Part shown: positions 34,101-43,269 of the stretch, in pieces
Position numbering within the stretch: position 1 is the first letter of the stretch
How the letters are laid out: each line of letters starts with the position of its first letter
DNA from: an uncultured Anaerobiospirillum sp.
GTDB taxonomy: Bacteria > Pseudomonadota > Gammaproteobacteria > Enterobacterales > Succinivibrionaceae
NCBI GenBank assembly: GCA_944389615.1
Contig: CALXNA010000002.1
Location: 62,001-126,000, forward strand
DNA: 64,000 nt
Direction: 5' to 3'
Translations under genes and position numbers: made by a program
Notes under the pieces: model-generated
The model's input: only the letters and a program-made list of their open reading frames with translations
Databases searched by the model: none
Told to the model about the DNA's origin: nothing

Positions 34101-34821
34101 GTTGATCTCCGAAACCGGCAGATAGCACGTCGTGAGGCTGTTTGAGCCCAGCTCTGCAGAAACGACAAACAAGCGCTAAGACAAACGACAAGGACTTCAG
34201 GCGAGCGCAAGATAATTTTTCTCACTTGCTGCGCGCACGTGAGCCGTGAGGGCTTTGTCCGCGCGCAGGGCTCTCCTGAGTATTGGGCCAACCTAAATCA
34301 TCAGCATGATAACAGGTGAGGCTCGTCTGAGCACGTGATGATACCCGAAATTTTGCCGTGGTTCGCGCATTTTCGCGTTTGTCGTCAAGTTGCAACCTAG
34401 CTCCAACCAACTTCGGCAGCAGCGCAAGCCGCGGTAGCCAATAGATACAAGGAAAGGGCAAGAAAAGAAAAGCGCTTGCGATCCGCTCATATAAGGCTCG
34501 TCCGATGATGCTGCTATCGGCAGAGCTTACGATTTGCCCAGTGCAACTTTTGCAAGCAGGCCGCGCGGCGCGTGCGCCAGTCGGCGCAGGCTGCGCGCCG
34601 CAGCGCGCCTGACCGTGGGGCGCCTGACCGTGGGGCGCCAGCGCCCTATAGGTGCGCCCTATTAAGGAGGCAGGACTGCGCCGAGCTGGGGCTGCGCGCA
34701 ATACCGCCAATTGTCCCGACTTTGTCTGTGCTCGGGAAAAGCTGGCGGTATAATGCGCGCCGTGGCAGCTCCGCTAGGATGGCGGCTGCATGGTTTTAGT
34801 CTGTTTTGTCAGGAGTGTTTG
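34101..34821 (+). other. Divergent spacer with outer-membrane gene promoter
   Basis: No gene is seen in 720 bp. A perfect TATAAT (34749-34754) lies 68 bp before the next start; its -35 is weak. A direct repeat of GCGCCTGACCGTGGG occurs twice near 34605-34635. The promoter for the TRAP gene on the minus strand could not be fixed. Confidence 0.5.
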
Positions 34822-35694
34822 ATGGCAGCAAAGTTTCAGTCGAAGAAATTGGGTGCCGCCGCGCTGGCTTTAGGCATGACGCTGCTGGGCATGGGTGCGC
34901 TCAGTACTGAAGCTTCCGCAATGGTGAAGATTAGTGCCGACTTCTTTGGCACGGGCGACAGTGATGTCAAGGACAGCAACGGTGACTTGAACACCAAGGC
35001 CTACGGCCTCAACCTCGACTCCACCTACTTCTCCTTAGGTGTCAAGCGTACCGACTACGACTTCTCAGGCGTTGATGACTTTGGCTTTGATAGTGCAAAC
35101 ACCATCTACGGTGACGTGCACTACAATGGCTCTTTTTCTAACAACCTGACCTACAGCGTCGGTTTGACCTTAGGCGCTCTCTACGAGAGCGACTTCGACT
35201 TCGGTGACAGCTACGCTCTCGCCCCACGTGCCGTCTTGGGCTACAAGTTCACCAACGGTATGACCGGCTTCTTAGGTGCCTACGCTAACTTCAACGGCGC
35301 CGAGAACATCTACCTGCCGATCATCGGCCTCAAGTTAGGTGATGACAAGGATCACGGCTGGTCGGGCTCGATTGCTTACCCAGCTACCCGCGTCCAGTAC
35401 CGCTTCAACAGCTTCTGGGCAGTCGACGCGACCTTCTTGACGGTACGCGATACCTTCCACTTAGACGAGGACAATGAGCGCGGCGACTTAAGCGACGGCT
35501 ACATCCGTGAGAAGTCCTATGGCATGGGCTTAGGTGTCACCCTCAACCCATTGACCCACTTCCAGATCAGCACCGGTCTCTTCTCGTACTTTGACCGCGA
35601 GTTTGAGCTCTACAACCACGGCGGTGATGAGCTCGGCTCCTTTGAGACCGACCCCGCCTACGGCGCTTACGTCCGCGGCTCCTTGGTCTTCTAA
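34822..35694 (+). CDS. Predicted outer-membrane beta-barrel protein
   Basis: A 290-residue exported protein. The signal peptide (residues 1-33, ending ASA) is followed by repeated amphipathic strands rich in Tyr, Phe, Gly and Asp, such as GLNLDSTYFSLGVKR and LTYSVGLTLGALY, and the chain ends YVRGSLVF with a terminal Phe. This layout indicates a barrel of about 12 strands. I cannot name the family. AGGAG lies before ATG 34822. Codon bias is strong, which suggests good expression. GC-rich hairpins follow (near 35730-35780). Confidence 0.75.
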   Translation: MAAKFQSKKLGAAALALGMTLLGMGALSTEASAMVKISADFFGTGDSDVKDSNGDLNTKAYGLNLDSTYFSLGVKRTDYDFSGVDDFGFDSANTIYGDVHYNGSFSNNLTYSVGLTLGALYESDFDFGDSYALAPRAVLGYKFTNGMTGFLGAYANFNGAENIYLPIIGLKLGDDKDHGWSGSIAYPATRVQYRFNSFWAVDATFLTVRDTFHLDEDNERGDLSDGYIREKSYGMGLGVTLNPLTHFQISTGLFSYFDREFELYNHGGDELGSFETDPAYGAYVRGSLVF

Positions 35695-35892
35695 AGCCTA
35701 AGCCGCAGCGCCCGCTGCCGCGCCTCTTGCTGCCGCTGTAGCGGCAGCCTGCGGCCCGCCCCGGCGAGGCCGGGGCCTTGCGCCCGCGCCTGCTCCCAGT
35801 TGGCTAACTGAGGGCAGGCGCGTTGCTTTTGCGTTGTTAGGAATTGCAGTACGTTAATACTAGCATAGGTGGTAGTACTGGCTGTGGTAGGG

Positions 35893-35920
35893 GAGCGTCC
35901 GCAGTTGGGGCGCTCTTTTT
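35893..35920 (+). terminator. Intrinsic terminator next to the R-M remnant
   Basis: GAGCGTCC (35893-35900) pairs with GGGCGCTC (35908-35915, one G-U) and is followed by five T residues. It points along the plus strand, where only the barrel gene lies upstream. A possible small transcript could start near 35850 (TTGTTA...TAATAC). Confidence 0.7.
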
Positions 35921-35923
35921 GGG

Positions 35924-36700
35924 CTATTTGAGCGTACCAGCGCTCAGAGCATCAAAGGCCGCAAGCACCAAGCGCGCGGTCAGGTACTCGCCGTAGAGTT
36001 CGGTTTCCTTGCGCTTGAGTCCTAGGAAGGTCACGGCCGGATGCTCCGGGCCCATGACTGCGGCTGGGTCGAGGATGTACTGCAGTTCCTCGCGCGTCAG
36101 GCCGTAAATCTTCGCAATGTACGCATCAAGCTCGGCGCGGATTTGCAGGCGCTCTTTAGGCTCTTGGAAGGTATAAGCCGGATATTCGGTGAGCCAGACG
36201 GCGTTGATGTCATCGGCCGTGCGCGTCAGCTGCGCCACCCGCGCCGCAATAAACGCCACATCCTCCGGTGTAAACGCTTCTGGCGGCAGAATCGGCAGCT
36301 GCTTGAGGTAGAACAGGCTGGCATGCACCCCTGCTTGCTTGATGCGCTCGACGTAGTCCACCACTAAGCTGTTGAGGAGCGCGAGCAGACAGGCTGCATG
36401 CTGGTCGTCGACCTGCGGCATCATCAGCCCAGCAGTGTGGCCCACGGCATAGGTTGCCGGTAGGACGGTCACGATCAGGGTGCGCTCGTCGGTGGAACGG
36501 GCGATATCGCGCCAAGCGAGCGTCCACGGCTTATCCCAGCCCTTTTGGCGCCAGCAGTTTTGCACCTCAGAAGCTGCAACCCAGTAGCGCGGCGTCACGG
36601 TAAAAGCAGGGTTTTGCTTGCGGGCTAACTCTACATTGGCCGCCTCCGTGAGCTTGCCTTCAAGGCGACAACAGCTGCTCGGGCTCAATTTGGTAGCCAT
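35924..36700 (-). pseudogene. C-terminal remnant of an Eco57I/PglX-type DNA methylase
   Basis: A 258-residue frame whose content matches only the C-terminal part of large class I methyltransferases of type IIG/Eco57I-like or BREX PglX-like systems: TPRYWVAASEV, WRDIARSTDERTLIVTVLP, LLALLNSLVVDYVERIKQAG, LPILPPEAF and LREELQYILDP-like ends. The catalytic NPPY and SAM-binding parts are absent and no upstream coding continuation is seen to 36964. It is therefore most likely a decayed defence gene rather than a working enzyme. The first 25 residues before the match look non-native. Confidence 0.75.
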
Positions 36701-36964
36701 GGGCTCACTCCACGGATTAAGGAAATGGATAGGACTTGGTGCGTGCGCACAGTGCGGGGGCGCGCAGCGCGGGTGCCAAGAAGCGCGTGTCGGCGCAGGG
36801 CGGCGCTTGCCGCGGACAATGTGGCCCGGCCGCGGTTGCAGCGCGGGCGCGCTATCCTAACACAGATAAAAGCGTGGCGCTCGCTCAGTGAGGGGCGAAC
36901 GCCGCGTTTGATGCGCTCAGGGAGCGCCGTTTAGTCCGTTAGGACAGAGTTAGCAGCCTAGTGC

Positions 36965-38407
36965 TTAGCAGTCCATTGGCGCGCCGGCAATTTCCTTCTT
37001 GCCTGCGACGATGAACCAGATGAAGCAGGCTACGGCTGCAACGACACCGATGATCTGCGAGATGAAGATATCCATGCCAAAGCCCATGTTAGGCTCGTAG
37101 AGGATGTAGGTGACGCAGGCGGCGGTGATGAAGGTAGCTGGGATCGAGCAGACGTAGTGGCACTTCTCGCGGCGATAGAGGTAAGCGGCGCAAGCCCACA
37201 GCATGATGGCAGCTAAGGTCTGGTTCGACCAGCCAAAGTATCTCCAGATGATGTTGAAGTCGATAAACGACAGGGAGATGCCGATGGCAAACAGTGGAAT
37301 AGCGATGTATAAGCGCTTGACTGGCTTGTTTTGGTCTAAGCCGATGAACTCAGCGATCGTGATGCGAGCGGCACGGAAGGCGGTATCACCGGAGGTGATA
37401 GGCAGCACGATAACGCCTAAGATGGCTAAGATACCACCAAATTTGCCCATTAACTGGATCGAGGACTCGTAGACGACCTGCGAGGCGGTACCGGCGTTGA
37501 TCGAAGCGTTTAAGGCCTCTGGGCTTTGGTAGAAGGTCATACCAACGGTGCACCAGACCAAGCCGATGAAGCCTTCGGCAATCATACTGCCGTAGAAGAC
37601 GCCGCGACCTTCACGCTCATTCTCCATGCAGCGGGCCATAAGTGGCGACTGTGTAGCGTGGAAGCCCGAGAGGGCACCGCAAGCAATGGTGATGAACATC
37701 AGAGGCCATAATGGCAGGTCTTGTGGATGCGGGTTGACGCCCCACTCGGCCCACGAGTAGAAGTTCTCTGGCATCTTAATGAACAGGGCTAAGGTGATGC
37801 CTACAGCCATGATGATGAGTAAGGCGCCAAAGATTGGGTAGATACGGCCAATCAGCTGGTCGATTGGCAGTAAGGTGGCTAAGAAGTAGTAGATGAAGAT
37901 GACTGCCAGCCAGAACATGAAGTCCAAGGACTCAGGGGTTAACTGGGCTAACAGGTTAGCCGGGGAGGTGGCGAAGACCACGCCAACTAATAACAGCAGC
38001 AAGACAGCGAAGACGCGCATGATCTGCTTGGCGATCTTGCCTAAGTTGTAGCCGACGATCTGCGGAACGTTCGCGCCTTGGTAGCGCACCGAGAGCATGC
38101 CCGAGAAGTAGTCGTGGACGGCACCGGCAAAGATGGAGCCAAAGACGATCCACAGCAGGGCCTGAGGGCCGTACAAGCAGCCCATGATAGGGCCGAAGAC
38201 TGGGCCGACACCGGCGATGTTCAGTAACTGGATGAGCCACAGCTTCCACTTAGGCATGGTGACATAGTCGACACCATCATACTTGGTGATAGCTGGGGTT
38301 TTGCGATTAGGGTCAATGACGAAGATCTTCTCAACGATCTTGCCATAGATGATGTAGCCTACAATTAAGCCAATTGTGGCTAAGATAAACCACATATAAC
38401 GAGGCAT
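36965..38407 (-). CDS. cstA: CstA-family carbon-starvation transporter (short form)
   Basis: A 480-residue inner-membrane protein with about 13 hydrophobic segments. DYVTMPKWKLWLIQLLNIAG, GPVFGPIMGCLYG, AVHDYFSGMLSVRYQG and SGFHATQSPLMARCMENE are CstA hallmarks. E. coli CstA is about 700 residues; this matches the shorter version common in anaerobes. Family members import pyruvate or peptides. AAGGAG precedes the ATG. It stands alone, so regulation by carbon limitation is an expectation only. Confidence 0.92.
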   Translation of the reverse strand: MPRYMWFILATIGLIVGYIIYGKIVEKIFVIDPNRKTPAITKYDGVDYVTMPKWKLWLIQLLNIAGVGPVFGPIMGCLYGPQALLWIVFGSIFAGAVHDYFSGMLSVRYQGANVPQIVGYNLGKIAKQIMRVFAVLLLLLVGVVFATSPANLLAQLTPESLDFMFWLAVIFIYYFLATLLPIDQLIGRIYPIFGALLIIMAVGITLALFIKMPENFYSWAEWGVNPHPQDLPLWPLMFITIACGALSGFHATQSPLMARCMENEREGRGVFYGSMIAEGFIGLVWCTVGMTFYQSPEALNASINAGTASQVVYESSIQLMGKFGGILAILGVIVLPITSGDTAFRAARITIAEFIGLDQNKPVKRLYIAIPLFAIGISLSFIDFNIIWRYFGWSNQTLAAIMLWACAAYLYRREKCHYVCSIPATFITAACVTYILYEPNMGFGMDIFISQIIGVVAAVACFIWFIVAGKKEIAGAPMDC

Positions 38408-38931
38408 GACGACTCCTTGGTCTCACACACAACACACTACTTAAGGTCACTGCGTGGCCGAACCAAAGTCCCAAAAGTTTGCACTCTCAGCCTCCGGCGT
38501 GCGGACAGCGCGCGCTCACCGCGCGTGAGTCGCGCGCAGGCGGGCGCGCAGGGCGCGCCGCGCTGGCGTGTCCGCAGCGTCTGCGCTCCCGGCGCGCTTG
38601 AGGCCTGAGAAAGGGCCTGAGCCTAATGCAAACCTTTGCAACTTTGCGCCTATTGTAGCCAAGGCCATCTTCAGTCAAGGGCCGAGGCGTTAAAAGTGGG
38701 CCCGTGCTCGCACTAATCGCCTTCAAGCGGCGCGCTTTGCACCGGGGGAATTTGTAATAGACGCCCCCAAATACATCCGCTCGCTCCGTCGCAGGCGCAG
38801 CGCCGGGCTGATATCTGCCGTGTTGTAAGCGATTGCATCATCAGTTGCACCATATTTGCGCTCACAGCAGTGCTGCATCGGCGCGCGGCCGCGGTGGGGC
38901 GCTCGAGCCCTTGTTTATCAGCTTGGCGCAT
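38408..38931. other. Spacer between cstA and the feo operators
   Basis: About 520 bp without a supported gene. It is very GC-rich from 38490 to 38600 and more balanced after 38620. No terminator or repeat stands out; the cstA promoter on the minus strand was not resolved. Confidence 0.4.
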
Positions 38932-38949
38932 AGTTAGCTATGGGTAACT
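38932..38949. promoter_or_regulatory. Upstream feo operator box
   Basis: AGTTAGCTATGGGTAACT differs from the box at 39038 at a single position and has the same 18-bp form. It lies 106 bp upstream, so DNA looping or a second divergent promoter is possible. Confidence 0.65.
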
Positions 38950-39002
38950 TTGTTACTGCGGTCAAACTTTGCGCAAAAAGTGTGACGTGGCCTAAAAATG
39001 TG

Positions 39003-39055
39003 TTGAATTGGGCCCGTGGTAGCGCTAGACTAACCACAGTTAGCTAAGGGTAACT
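39003..39055 (+). promoter_or_regulatory. feoA promoter with operator over the start site
   Basis: TTGAAT (39003-39008), a 17-bp spacer and TAGACT (39026-39031) form a good sigma-70 promoter with a start near 39038. The operator AGTTAGCTAAGGGTAACT occupies 39038-39055, immediately before the ribosome site and ATG, the typical place for a repressor. The same geometry (box starting seven bases after the -10) is seen at 302. Confidence 0.75.
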
Positions 39056-39067
39056 AAGTGGGTAAGT

Positions 39068-39295
39068 ATGAGTAAGACTTTAGATAGCTTAAAGATAGGG
39101 GAAAAGGGCAAGGTCGTCGCGGTCGAAGGCCTGCATACTTCGCTGCGCCGCCGTCTGTTGGATATGGGCTTGACCCCCGACACCGAAGTTCAGGTGCTGC
39201 GCCGTGCGCCGCTGGGCGATCCCATTGAGCTGATGGTACGAGGCTATGCCTTAACCATGCGTAAAGAAGATGCCAAGCTAATCCAGATTGCTTAG
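39068..39295 (+). CDS. feoA: Ferrous iron transport protein A
   Basis: A 75-residue SH3-like protein. LDSLKIGEKGKVVAVEG, LRRRLLDMGLTPDTEVQVLR and DPIELMVRGYALTMRKEDA are standard FeoA segments. It assists FeoB, probably by binding it at the membrane. The gene directly follows the operator-controlled promoter; GTGGGT is the only possible ribosome site. feoB starts 110 bp later. Confidence 0.95.
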   Translation: MSKTLDSLKIGEKGKVVAVEGLHTSLRRRLLDMGLTPDTEVQVLRRAPLGDPIELMVRGYALTMRKEDAKLIQIA

Positions 39296-39404
39296 CCGCC
39301 TGCGCCCGCGGCGGCGAGGTAAGTGCCGTCGGGATGCGCAGATAGGCCGCCTGCTGTGTGTGGTGGGCGATTGCTGCACCCAAGAAGTGTCAAGGATGCT
39401 CCTT

Positions 39405-41663
39405 ATGAGCCAAACTATTGCGTTAATCGGTAATCCTAACTGTGGCAAGACCACGTTATTTAACTACATCACAGGCGCCAACCAGTATGTCGGCAACTGG
39501 CCGGGCGTGACCTTGGACAAGGCCTGCGGCTATGTCGCGAGCCACGACTTCAAGGTGGTGGATCTGCCCGGTCTCTATTCGCTCTCGCCGTACTCGCCGG
39601 AGGAGATCGTCTCGCGTAACTTCCTGCTGGGCGGCAAGTATGATGTCCTAGTCAACATCATGGACGCGACCCACTTAGAGCGCACCTTGTCCTTGACCTG
39701 CGAGCTGATGATCTTCAACCGCCCGATGGTCTTGGCGGTGAACATGATGGATCTGGCGCACAAGCAGCAGATTGAGCTGGATTTGCAGGCCTTAGAGCAG
39801 CGCTTGGGCATCAAGACGGTCGCCATCTCCGCCGCTACTGGTGAGGGCATCCCGGAGCTGTTAGATGCCATCAAGACCGTAGCTGAGGGCGCGGCAGCCG
39901 CGCAGACCGTGGCCGCTCATGAGACCGCGGGCCAAGGTGCCGCCGCAGCCCATGAAGAGGCCGCGGCTAAGGAGCAGTACTTTGACGCGATGCTGCGCTG
40001 CTACGATGAGAAGCTCGCCGCTGCCATCTCGCGCGTGATGTCGGCCTTAAAGAGCCATGCCACCACTTCGGGCAATATCGCCGCCGATCAAGGCAACTTA
40101 GCCTTTGTCGCCTTATCGCTGCTGCAGCAGGACAAGGCTTACCTTGCGAGCTACCACCAAGATGAGCAGGTGATGACGGCGGTGACGCGCGAAGTCGCGG
40201 CGCTCGAGTCGCACTATCAGACCGATGTGGAGGGCTTGATCGCCCAAGAACGCTACGCCTTCATCGATAACTTGGTGCGCCAAGTCGTAGTCAAGCGCCA
40301 AGGCAAGTACCACAGCCTCTCTGAGCGCATCGATAACATCGCAACCAATCGCTGGCTCGGCATCCCGCTCTTCGTCGCCATTGTGTATCTGACCTATTAC
40401 CTTGCCGTCAGCACCATTGGCACCATGGGTACTGACTACGCCAACGATGTGCTCTTTGGTGAGTATGCCACCAATGCCGCCGCTGCGCTCCTTACTAGCA
40501 TCGATGCGCCGCAGTGGCTCTCGGGCCTTGTGATCGACGGCATCATCGGTGGTGTCGGCGCGGTCTTGGGCTTTGTGCCGCAGATGATCGTGCTCTTCAT
40601 CATCCTCTCGCTCTTAGAGCAGAGCGGTTACATGACCCGCGTGGCCTTTATCTTAGATCGCCTCTTCCGTCACTTCGGCCTGTCGGGGCGCAGCATCATC
40701 CCGATGGTGGTCGCCACCGGCTGCGGCGTGCCTGCGGTCATGGCCACTAACGCGATCGACAACATCAACGAGAAGCGCATCACCATCATCACCACGACCA
40801 TGATGCCATGCTCGGCCAAGCTTCCGATCTTGGCGATGATTGCCGCCGCCTTTTTCCCTGAGTCGACCTTAGTCGCCCCGGGCATCTACTTCCTTGCCAT
40901 TTTCTCGATCGCCTTTAGCGCCTACATCCTCAAAAAGGACAGCGCCTTCAAAGAAGAGGTTTCGCCTTTTGTCTTGGAGATGCCTAACTACACCATCCCG
41001 AAGCTGCGCAACGTAGTACGTTCCACCTATGAGCGCTGCCGCGCCTTCGTGATCAAGGCAGGTACCGTCATCTTCACCACGGTCGTTGCCATCTGGTTCT
41101 TGTCGAACTTCAACTTCAGTGCCGAGGGCTTTGGCATGGTTGAGGTTAACGACAGTATGCTCGCCGCCATTGGTTCGGCCTTAGCCTTCCTCTTCATCCC
41201 GCTGGGCTTTGCTTCGTGGCAGGCCTCGGTGGCCATCATCACCGGCCTCTTGGCCAAAGAAAATGTCGTCGGTACCTTAGCCGTGCTCTTAGGCTTAGGC
41301 GAGGTTGCCGAAGACGACGCCTCCTTAGGCGCCGCCTTACACGGCGAGTTCACCACCTCATCGGCGGCTCTTGCCTTCTTGGCCTTCAACTTGTTCTCGA
41401 CGCCATGTATCGCTGCCTTAGGGGCGATGAAGCGCCAGCTCAATAACAAGCGCATGTTTGCCTTTGCCGTGTTCTACCTCATCGCCTTTGCCTACTCCTT
41501 GTCGCTCATCATCTATGAGCTCGGTGGCTTCATCACCGGAGAAGTCGCCTTTGGCCCGGGCACCGTGGTCGCCCTAGTCTTAGTGGCTATCGCCCTGTAC
41601 TTGGTACTGCGCCCGGAGCGCAAGCAGCGCACCAACCTCTCCATCCCGGTCAAGCAGATCTAA
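39405..41663 (+). CDS. feoB: Ferrous iron transporter FeoB
   Basis: A 752-residue inner-membrane GTP-gated Fe2+ permease. The G domain has GNPNCGKT (9-16), DLPG (about 53) and NMMD (about 113). A low-complexity Ala/His/Glu insert (about 195-230) extends the cytosolic linker. The membrane part includes the Gate motifs with VATGCGVPAVMA and MPCSAKLP. Start at ATG 39405 with AAGGA nine bases upstream; the frame opens at 39288, overlapping feoA, but that stretch is not FeoB-like. No feoC gene follows; the Cys-rich protein at 366 may substitute. Confidence 0.96.
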   Translation: MSQTIALIGNPNCGKTTLFNYITGANQYVGNWPGVTLDKACGYVASHDFKVVDLPGLYSLSPYSPEEIVSRNFLLGGKYDVLVNIMDATHLERTLSLTCELMIFNRPMVLAVNMMDLAHKQQIELDLQALEQRLGIKTVAISAATGEGIPELLDAIKTVAEGAAAAQTVAAHETAGQGAAAAHEEAAAKEQYFDAMLRCYDEKLAAAISRVMSALKSHATTSGNIAADQGNLAFVALSLLQQDKAYLASYHQDEQVMTAVTREVAALESHYQTDVEGLIAQERYAFIDNLVRQVVVKRQGKYHSLSERIDNIATNRWLGIPLFVAIVYLTYYLAVSTIGTMGTDYANDVLFGEYATNAAAALLTSIDAPQWLSGLVIDGIIGGVGAVLGFVPQMIVLFIILSLLEQSGYMTRVAFILDRLFRHFGLSGRSIIPMVVATGCGVPAVMATNAIDNINEKRITIITTTMMPCSAKLPILAMIAAAFFPESTLVAPGIYFLAIFSIAFSAYILKKDSAFKEEVSPFVLEMPNYTIPKLRNVVRSTYERCRAFVIKAGTVIFTTVVAIWFLSNFNFSAEGFGMVEVNDSMLAAIGSALAFLFIPLGFASWQASVAIITGLLAKENVVGTLAVLLGLGEVAEDDASLGAALHGEFTTSSAALAFLAFNLFSTPCIAALGAMKRQLNNKRMFAFAVFYLIAFAYSLSLIIYELGGFITGEVAFGPGTVVALVLVAIALYLVLRPERKQRTNLSIPVKQI

Positions 41664-41700
41664 GCTGACCGCAGTGCGGGCGCTGCCCCGTCCTTAAGCC

Positions 41701-41760
41701 ATCGCCTCCGGCGCCCCGAAGGGAGCTGCAAGCGCAGCCCTGCGGGGCGTCGGGGGCGAT
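41701..41760 (+). terminator. Large GC-rich stem-loop after feoB
   Basis: The ends of this 60-bp segment pair (ATCGCC...GGCGAT, then GCGCCCCG with CGGGGCG). It lacks a T tract, so it may act as a stabilising or rho-dependent end. Confidence 0.45.
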
Positions 41761-41908
41761 TGAGCATTGAGAAATGGCGCCTAAGTAGGCTAGAATAAGC
41801 CTTTGCTTAGGGCACTCCTCTTAAGGGCAAGCGCGGCTGTTGCAGCGGCCTTGTAGGTGGCGCTGAGCTAACTCATCCTTTCAGTCTTTGTATTACGAGG
41901 TTGGCAAC

Positions 41909-42229
41909 ATGTTCAACATGGGCAATATGATGAAGCAGGCCCAAATGCTTCAAGACCGCTTAGCCAAGGTTCAAGAGGAAATTGCTCAGCTGGAGTGCAC
42001 GGGCGAAGCTGGTGCCGGTTTAGTCAAGATCACGGTCAATGGCAAGCACGAAGTACGGCGCGTCGAGATCGACCAGTCCTTACTGGCCGAAGACAAGGAG
42101 ATGCTCGAGGACTTGATCGCTGCTGCCTGCAATGATGCCAGCCGCCGCGTCGAGGAGCAAAGCAAGGCCAAGATGGGCGAGGTCACTGCCGGTCTGCCTC
42201 TGCCTCCGGGCATGAAGATGCCATTCTAA
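41909..42229 (+). CDS. ybaB: YbaB/EbfC nucleoid-associated protein
   Basis: A 106-residue DNA-binding protein. [39 protein letters not shown] and the Gly/Pro/Met-rich end match YbaB. Start at ATG 41909 with GAGG eight bases upstream. It precedes recR as in many bacteria, but dnaX, usually upstream, is not in this position. A 152-bp gap with a hairpin separates it from recR. Confidence 0.94.
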   Translation: MFNMGNMMKQAQMLQDRLAKVQEEIAQLECTGEAGAGLVKITVNGKHEVRRVEIDQSLLAEDKEMLEDLIAAACNDASRRVEEQSKAKMGEVTAGLPLPPGMKMPF

Positions 42230-42324
42230 GAGGCCGCTTGCAGAGGCCATTTGCCACGGCCGTGGCGCGGCTGCGGCGCAGCTACGGTGCGCCCGCGGTG
42301 GTCGCGCTACAAGTTACGGCGCTG

Positions 42325-42355
42325 AACCCAGCTCAAGCTGATGCTAAGCTGGGTT
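42325..42355 (+). terminator. Hairpin before recR
   Basis: AACCCAGCT (42325-42333) pairs perfectly with AGCTGGGTT (42347-42355), followed by TGGTGTCTTT. It may partially terminate ybaB transcripts ahead of recR. Confidence 0.5.
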
Positions 42356-42381
42356 TGGTGTCTTTGGGTTCTGGGGGTTAG

Positions 42382-42987
42382 ATGTCATCATCCAACGAGC
42401 TTGATAAGTTAATCCGAGCGCTGCAGATTCAACCGGGCATTGGCCAACGCTCGGCGATGCGCATTGCCTACCACCTCTTAGAGCGGCGGCGTCAAGATGC
42501 GGTGGAGCTCGGGCAGATCCTCATCAGCGCCATGCACAACATCAAGCTGTGCCAGTGCTGCCGCAACTACTGCGACTACGAAGTGTGCAACATCTGCCAA
42601 AACCCTGAGCGCCACAACCGCCAGCTGTGCATTGTCGAGAGCCCTTCAGACGTGGCCGCGATCGAGCAGAGCAACAACTACTTCGGGCTCTACTTTGTAC
42701 TCCATGGCCACTTATCGCCGATCGATGGCATCGGCCCGCAAGAGCTGGGGCTGCCCGAGCTCGATCAGCTGCTCTCTCAGGAGCAGTTTGATGAGATCAT
42801 CTTGGCGACCAACCCCACGATCGAAGGCGATGCCACGGCCTCCTTTATCGCTGCCATGGCCGCCAAGCACCACATCAAGTCTATCTCCAAGATCGCCTCA
42901 GGCGTGCCTTTAGGCGGCGGCATCGACAATGTCGACCAGAAGACCTTGGCCAGTTCCCTGCTCAACCGTCGGCCCTTTGCTCAGTAG
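42382..42987 (+). CDS. recR: Recombination protein RecR
   Basis: A 201-residue protein of the RecFOR pathway that helps load RecA on gapped DNA. It shows the HhH motif (LQIQPGIGQRSAMRIAYHLL), the zinc finger Cys57, Cys60, Cys69 and Cys72, and the Toprim start VESPSDVAAIE. Length is standard. GGGGG precedes the ATG. Downstream 42988-43269 is GC-rich and geneless. Confidence 0.95.
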   Translation: MSSSNELDKLIRALQIQPGIGQRSAMRIAYHLLERRRQDAVELGQILISAMHNIKLCQCCRNYCDYEVCNICQNPERHNRQLCIVESPSDVAAIEQSNNYFGLYFVLHGHLSPIDGIGPQELGLPELDQLLSQEQFDEIILATNPTIEGDATASFIAAMAAKHHIKSISKIASGVPLGGGIDNVDQKTLASSLLNRRPFAQ

Positions 42988-43269
42988 TCCCTCTTCGCGG
43001 AGACACGCTGATAGCAGCAGCCACCAAGCGACTGAGCTCAGAGTTGGCCGCGCCCGCTCGCCGCGCCCGGAGCGCGGGCCTTGCGCGCAGGCGGGGCTGG
43101 GCGCAGTGCCGGTGCGGGCGCGCGCAGCTGCGCGCGGCGCGGGGGCGCGATTTTCTTGGGCGGGGGCCTTGAAAAGTGCGCGCTGCGCCCCCATTTGCAG
43201 AAACAGTAAGGAAAGTGACACTCAGGTTGTAGGCCTGACTTGCTTTCGAGAAGGGAGATTTCTGCAAAT

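Noticed and set aside
37916..37950. GGTTAAC...GCTAAC and GGTTAGCC resembling the iron operator
   Set aside because: It lies inside the cstA coding sequence, explained by Leu/Asn/Pro codons, and does not have the 18-bp spacing.
38713..39383. Minus-strand frames across the feo promoter
   Set aside because: They cover promoter, operators and feoA, and their codon use is unlike that of neighbouring genes.
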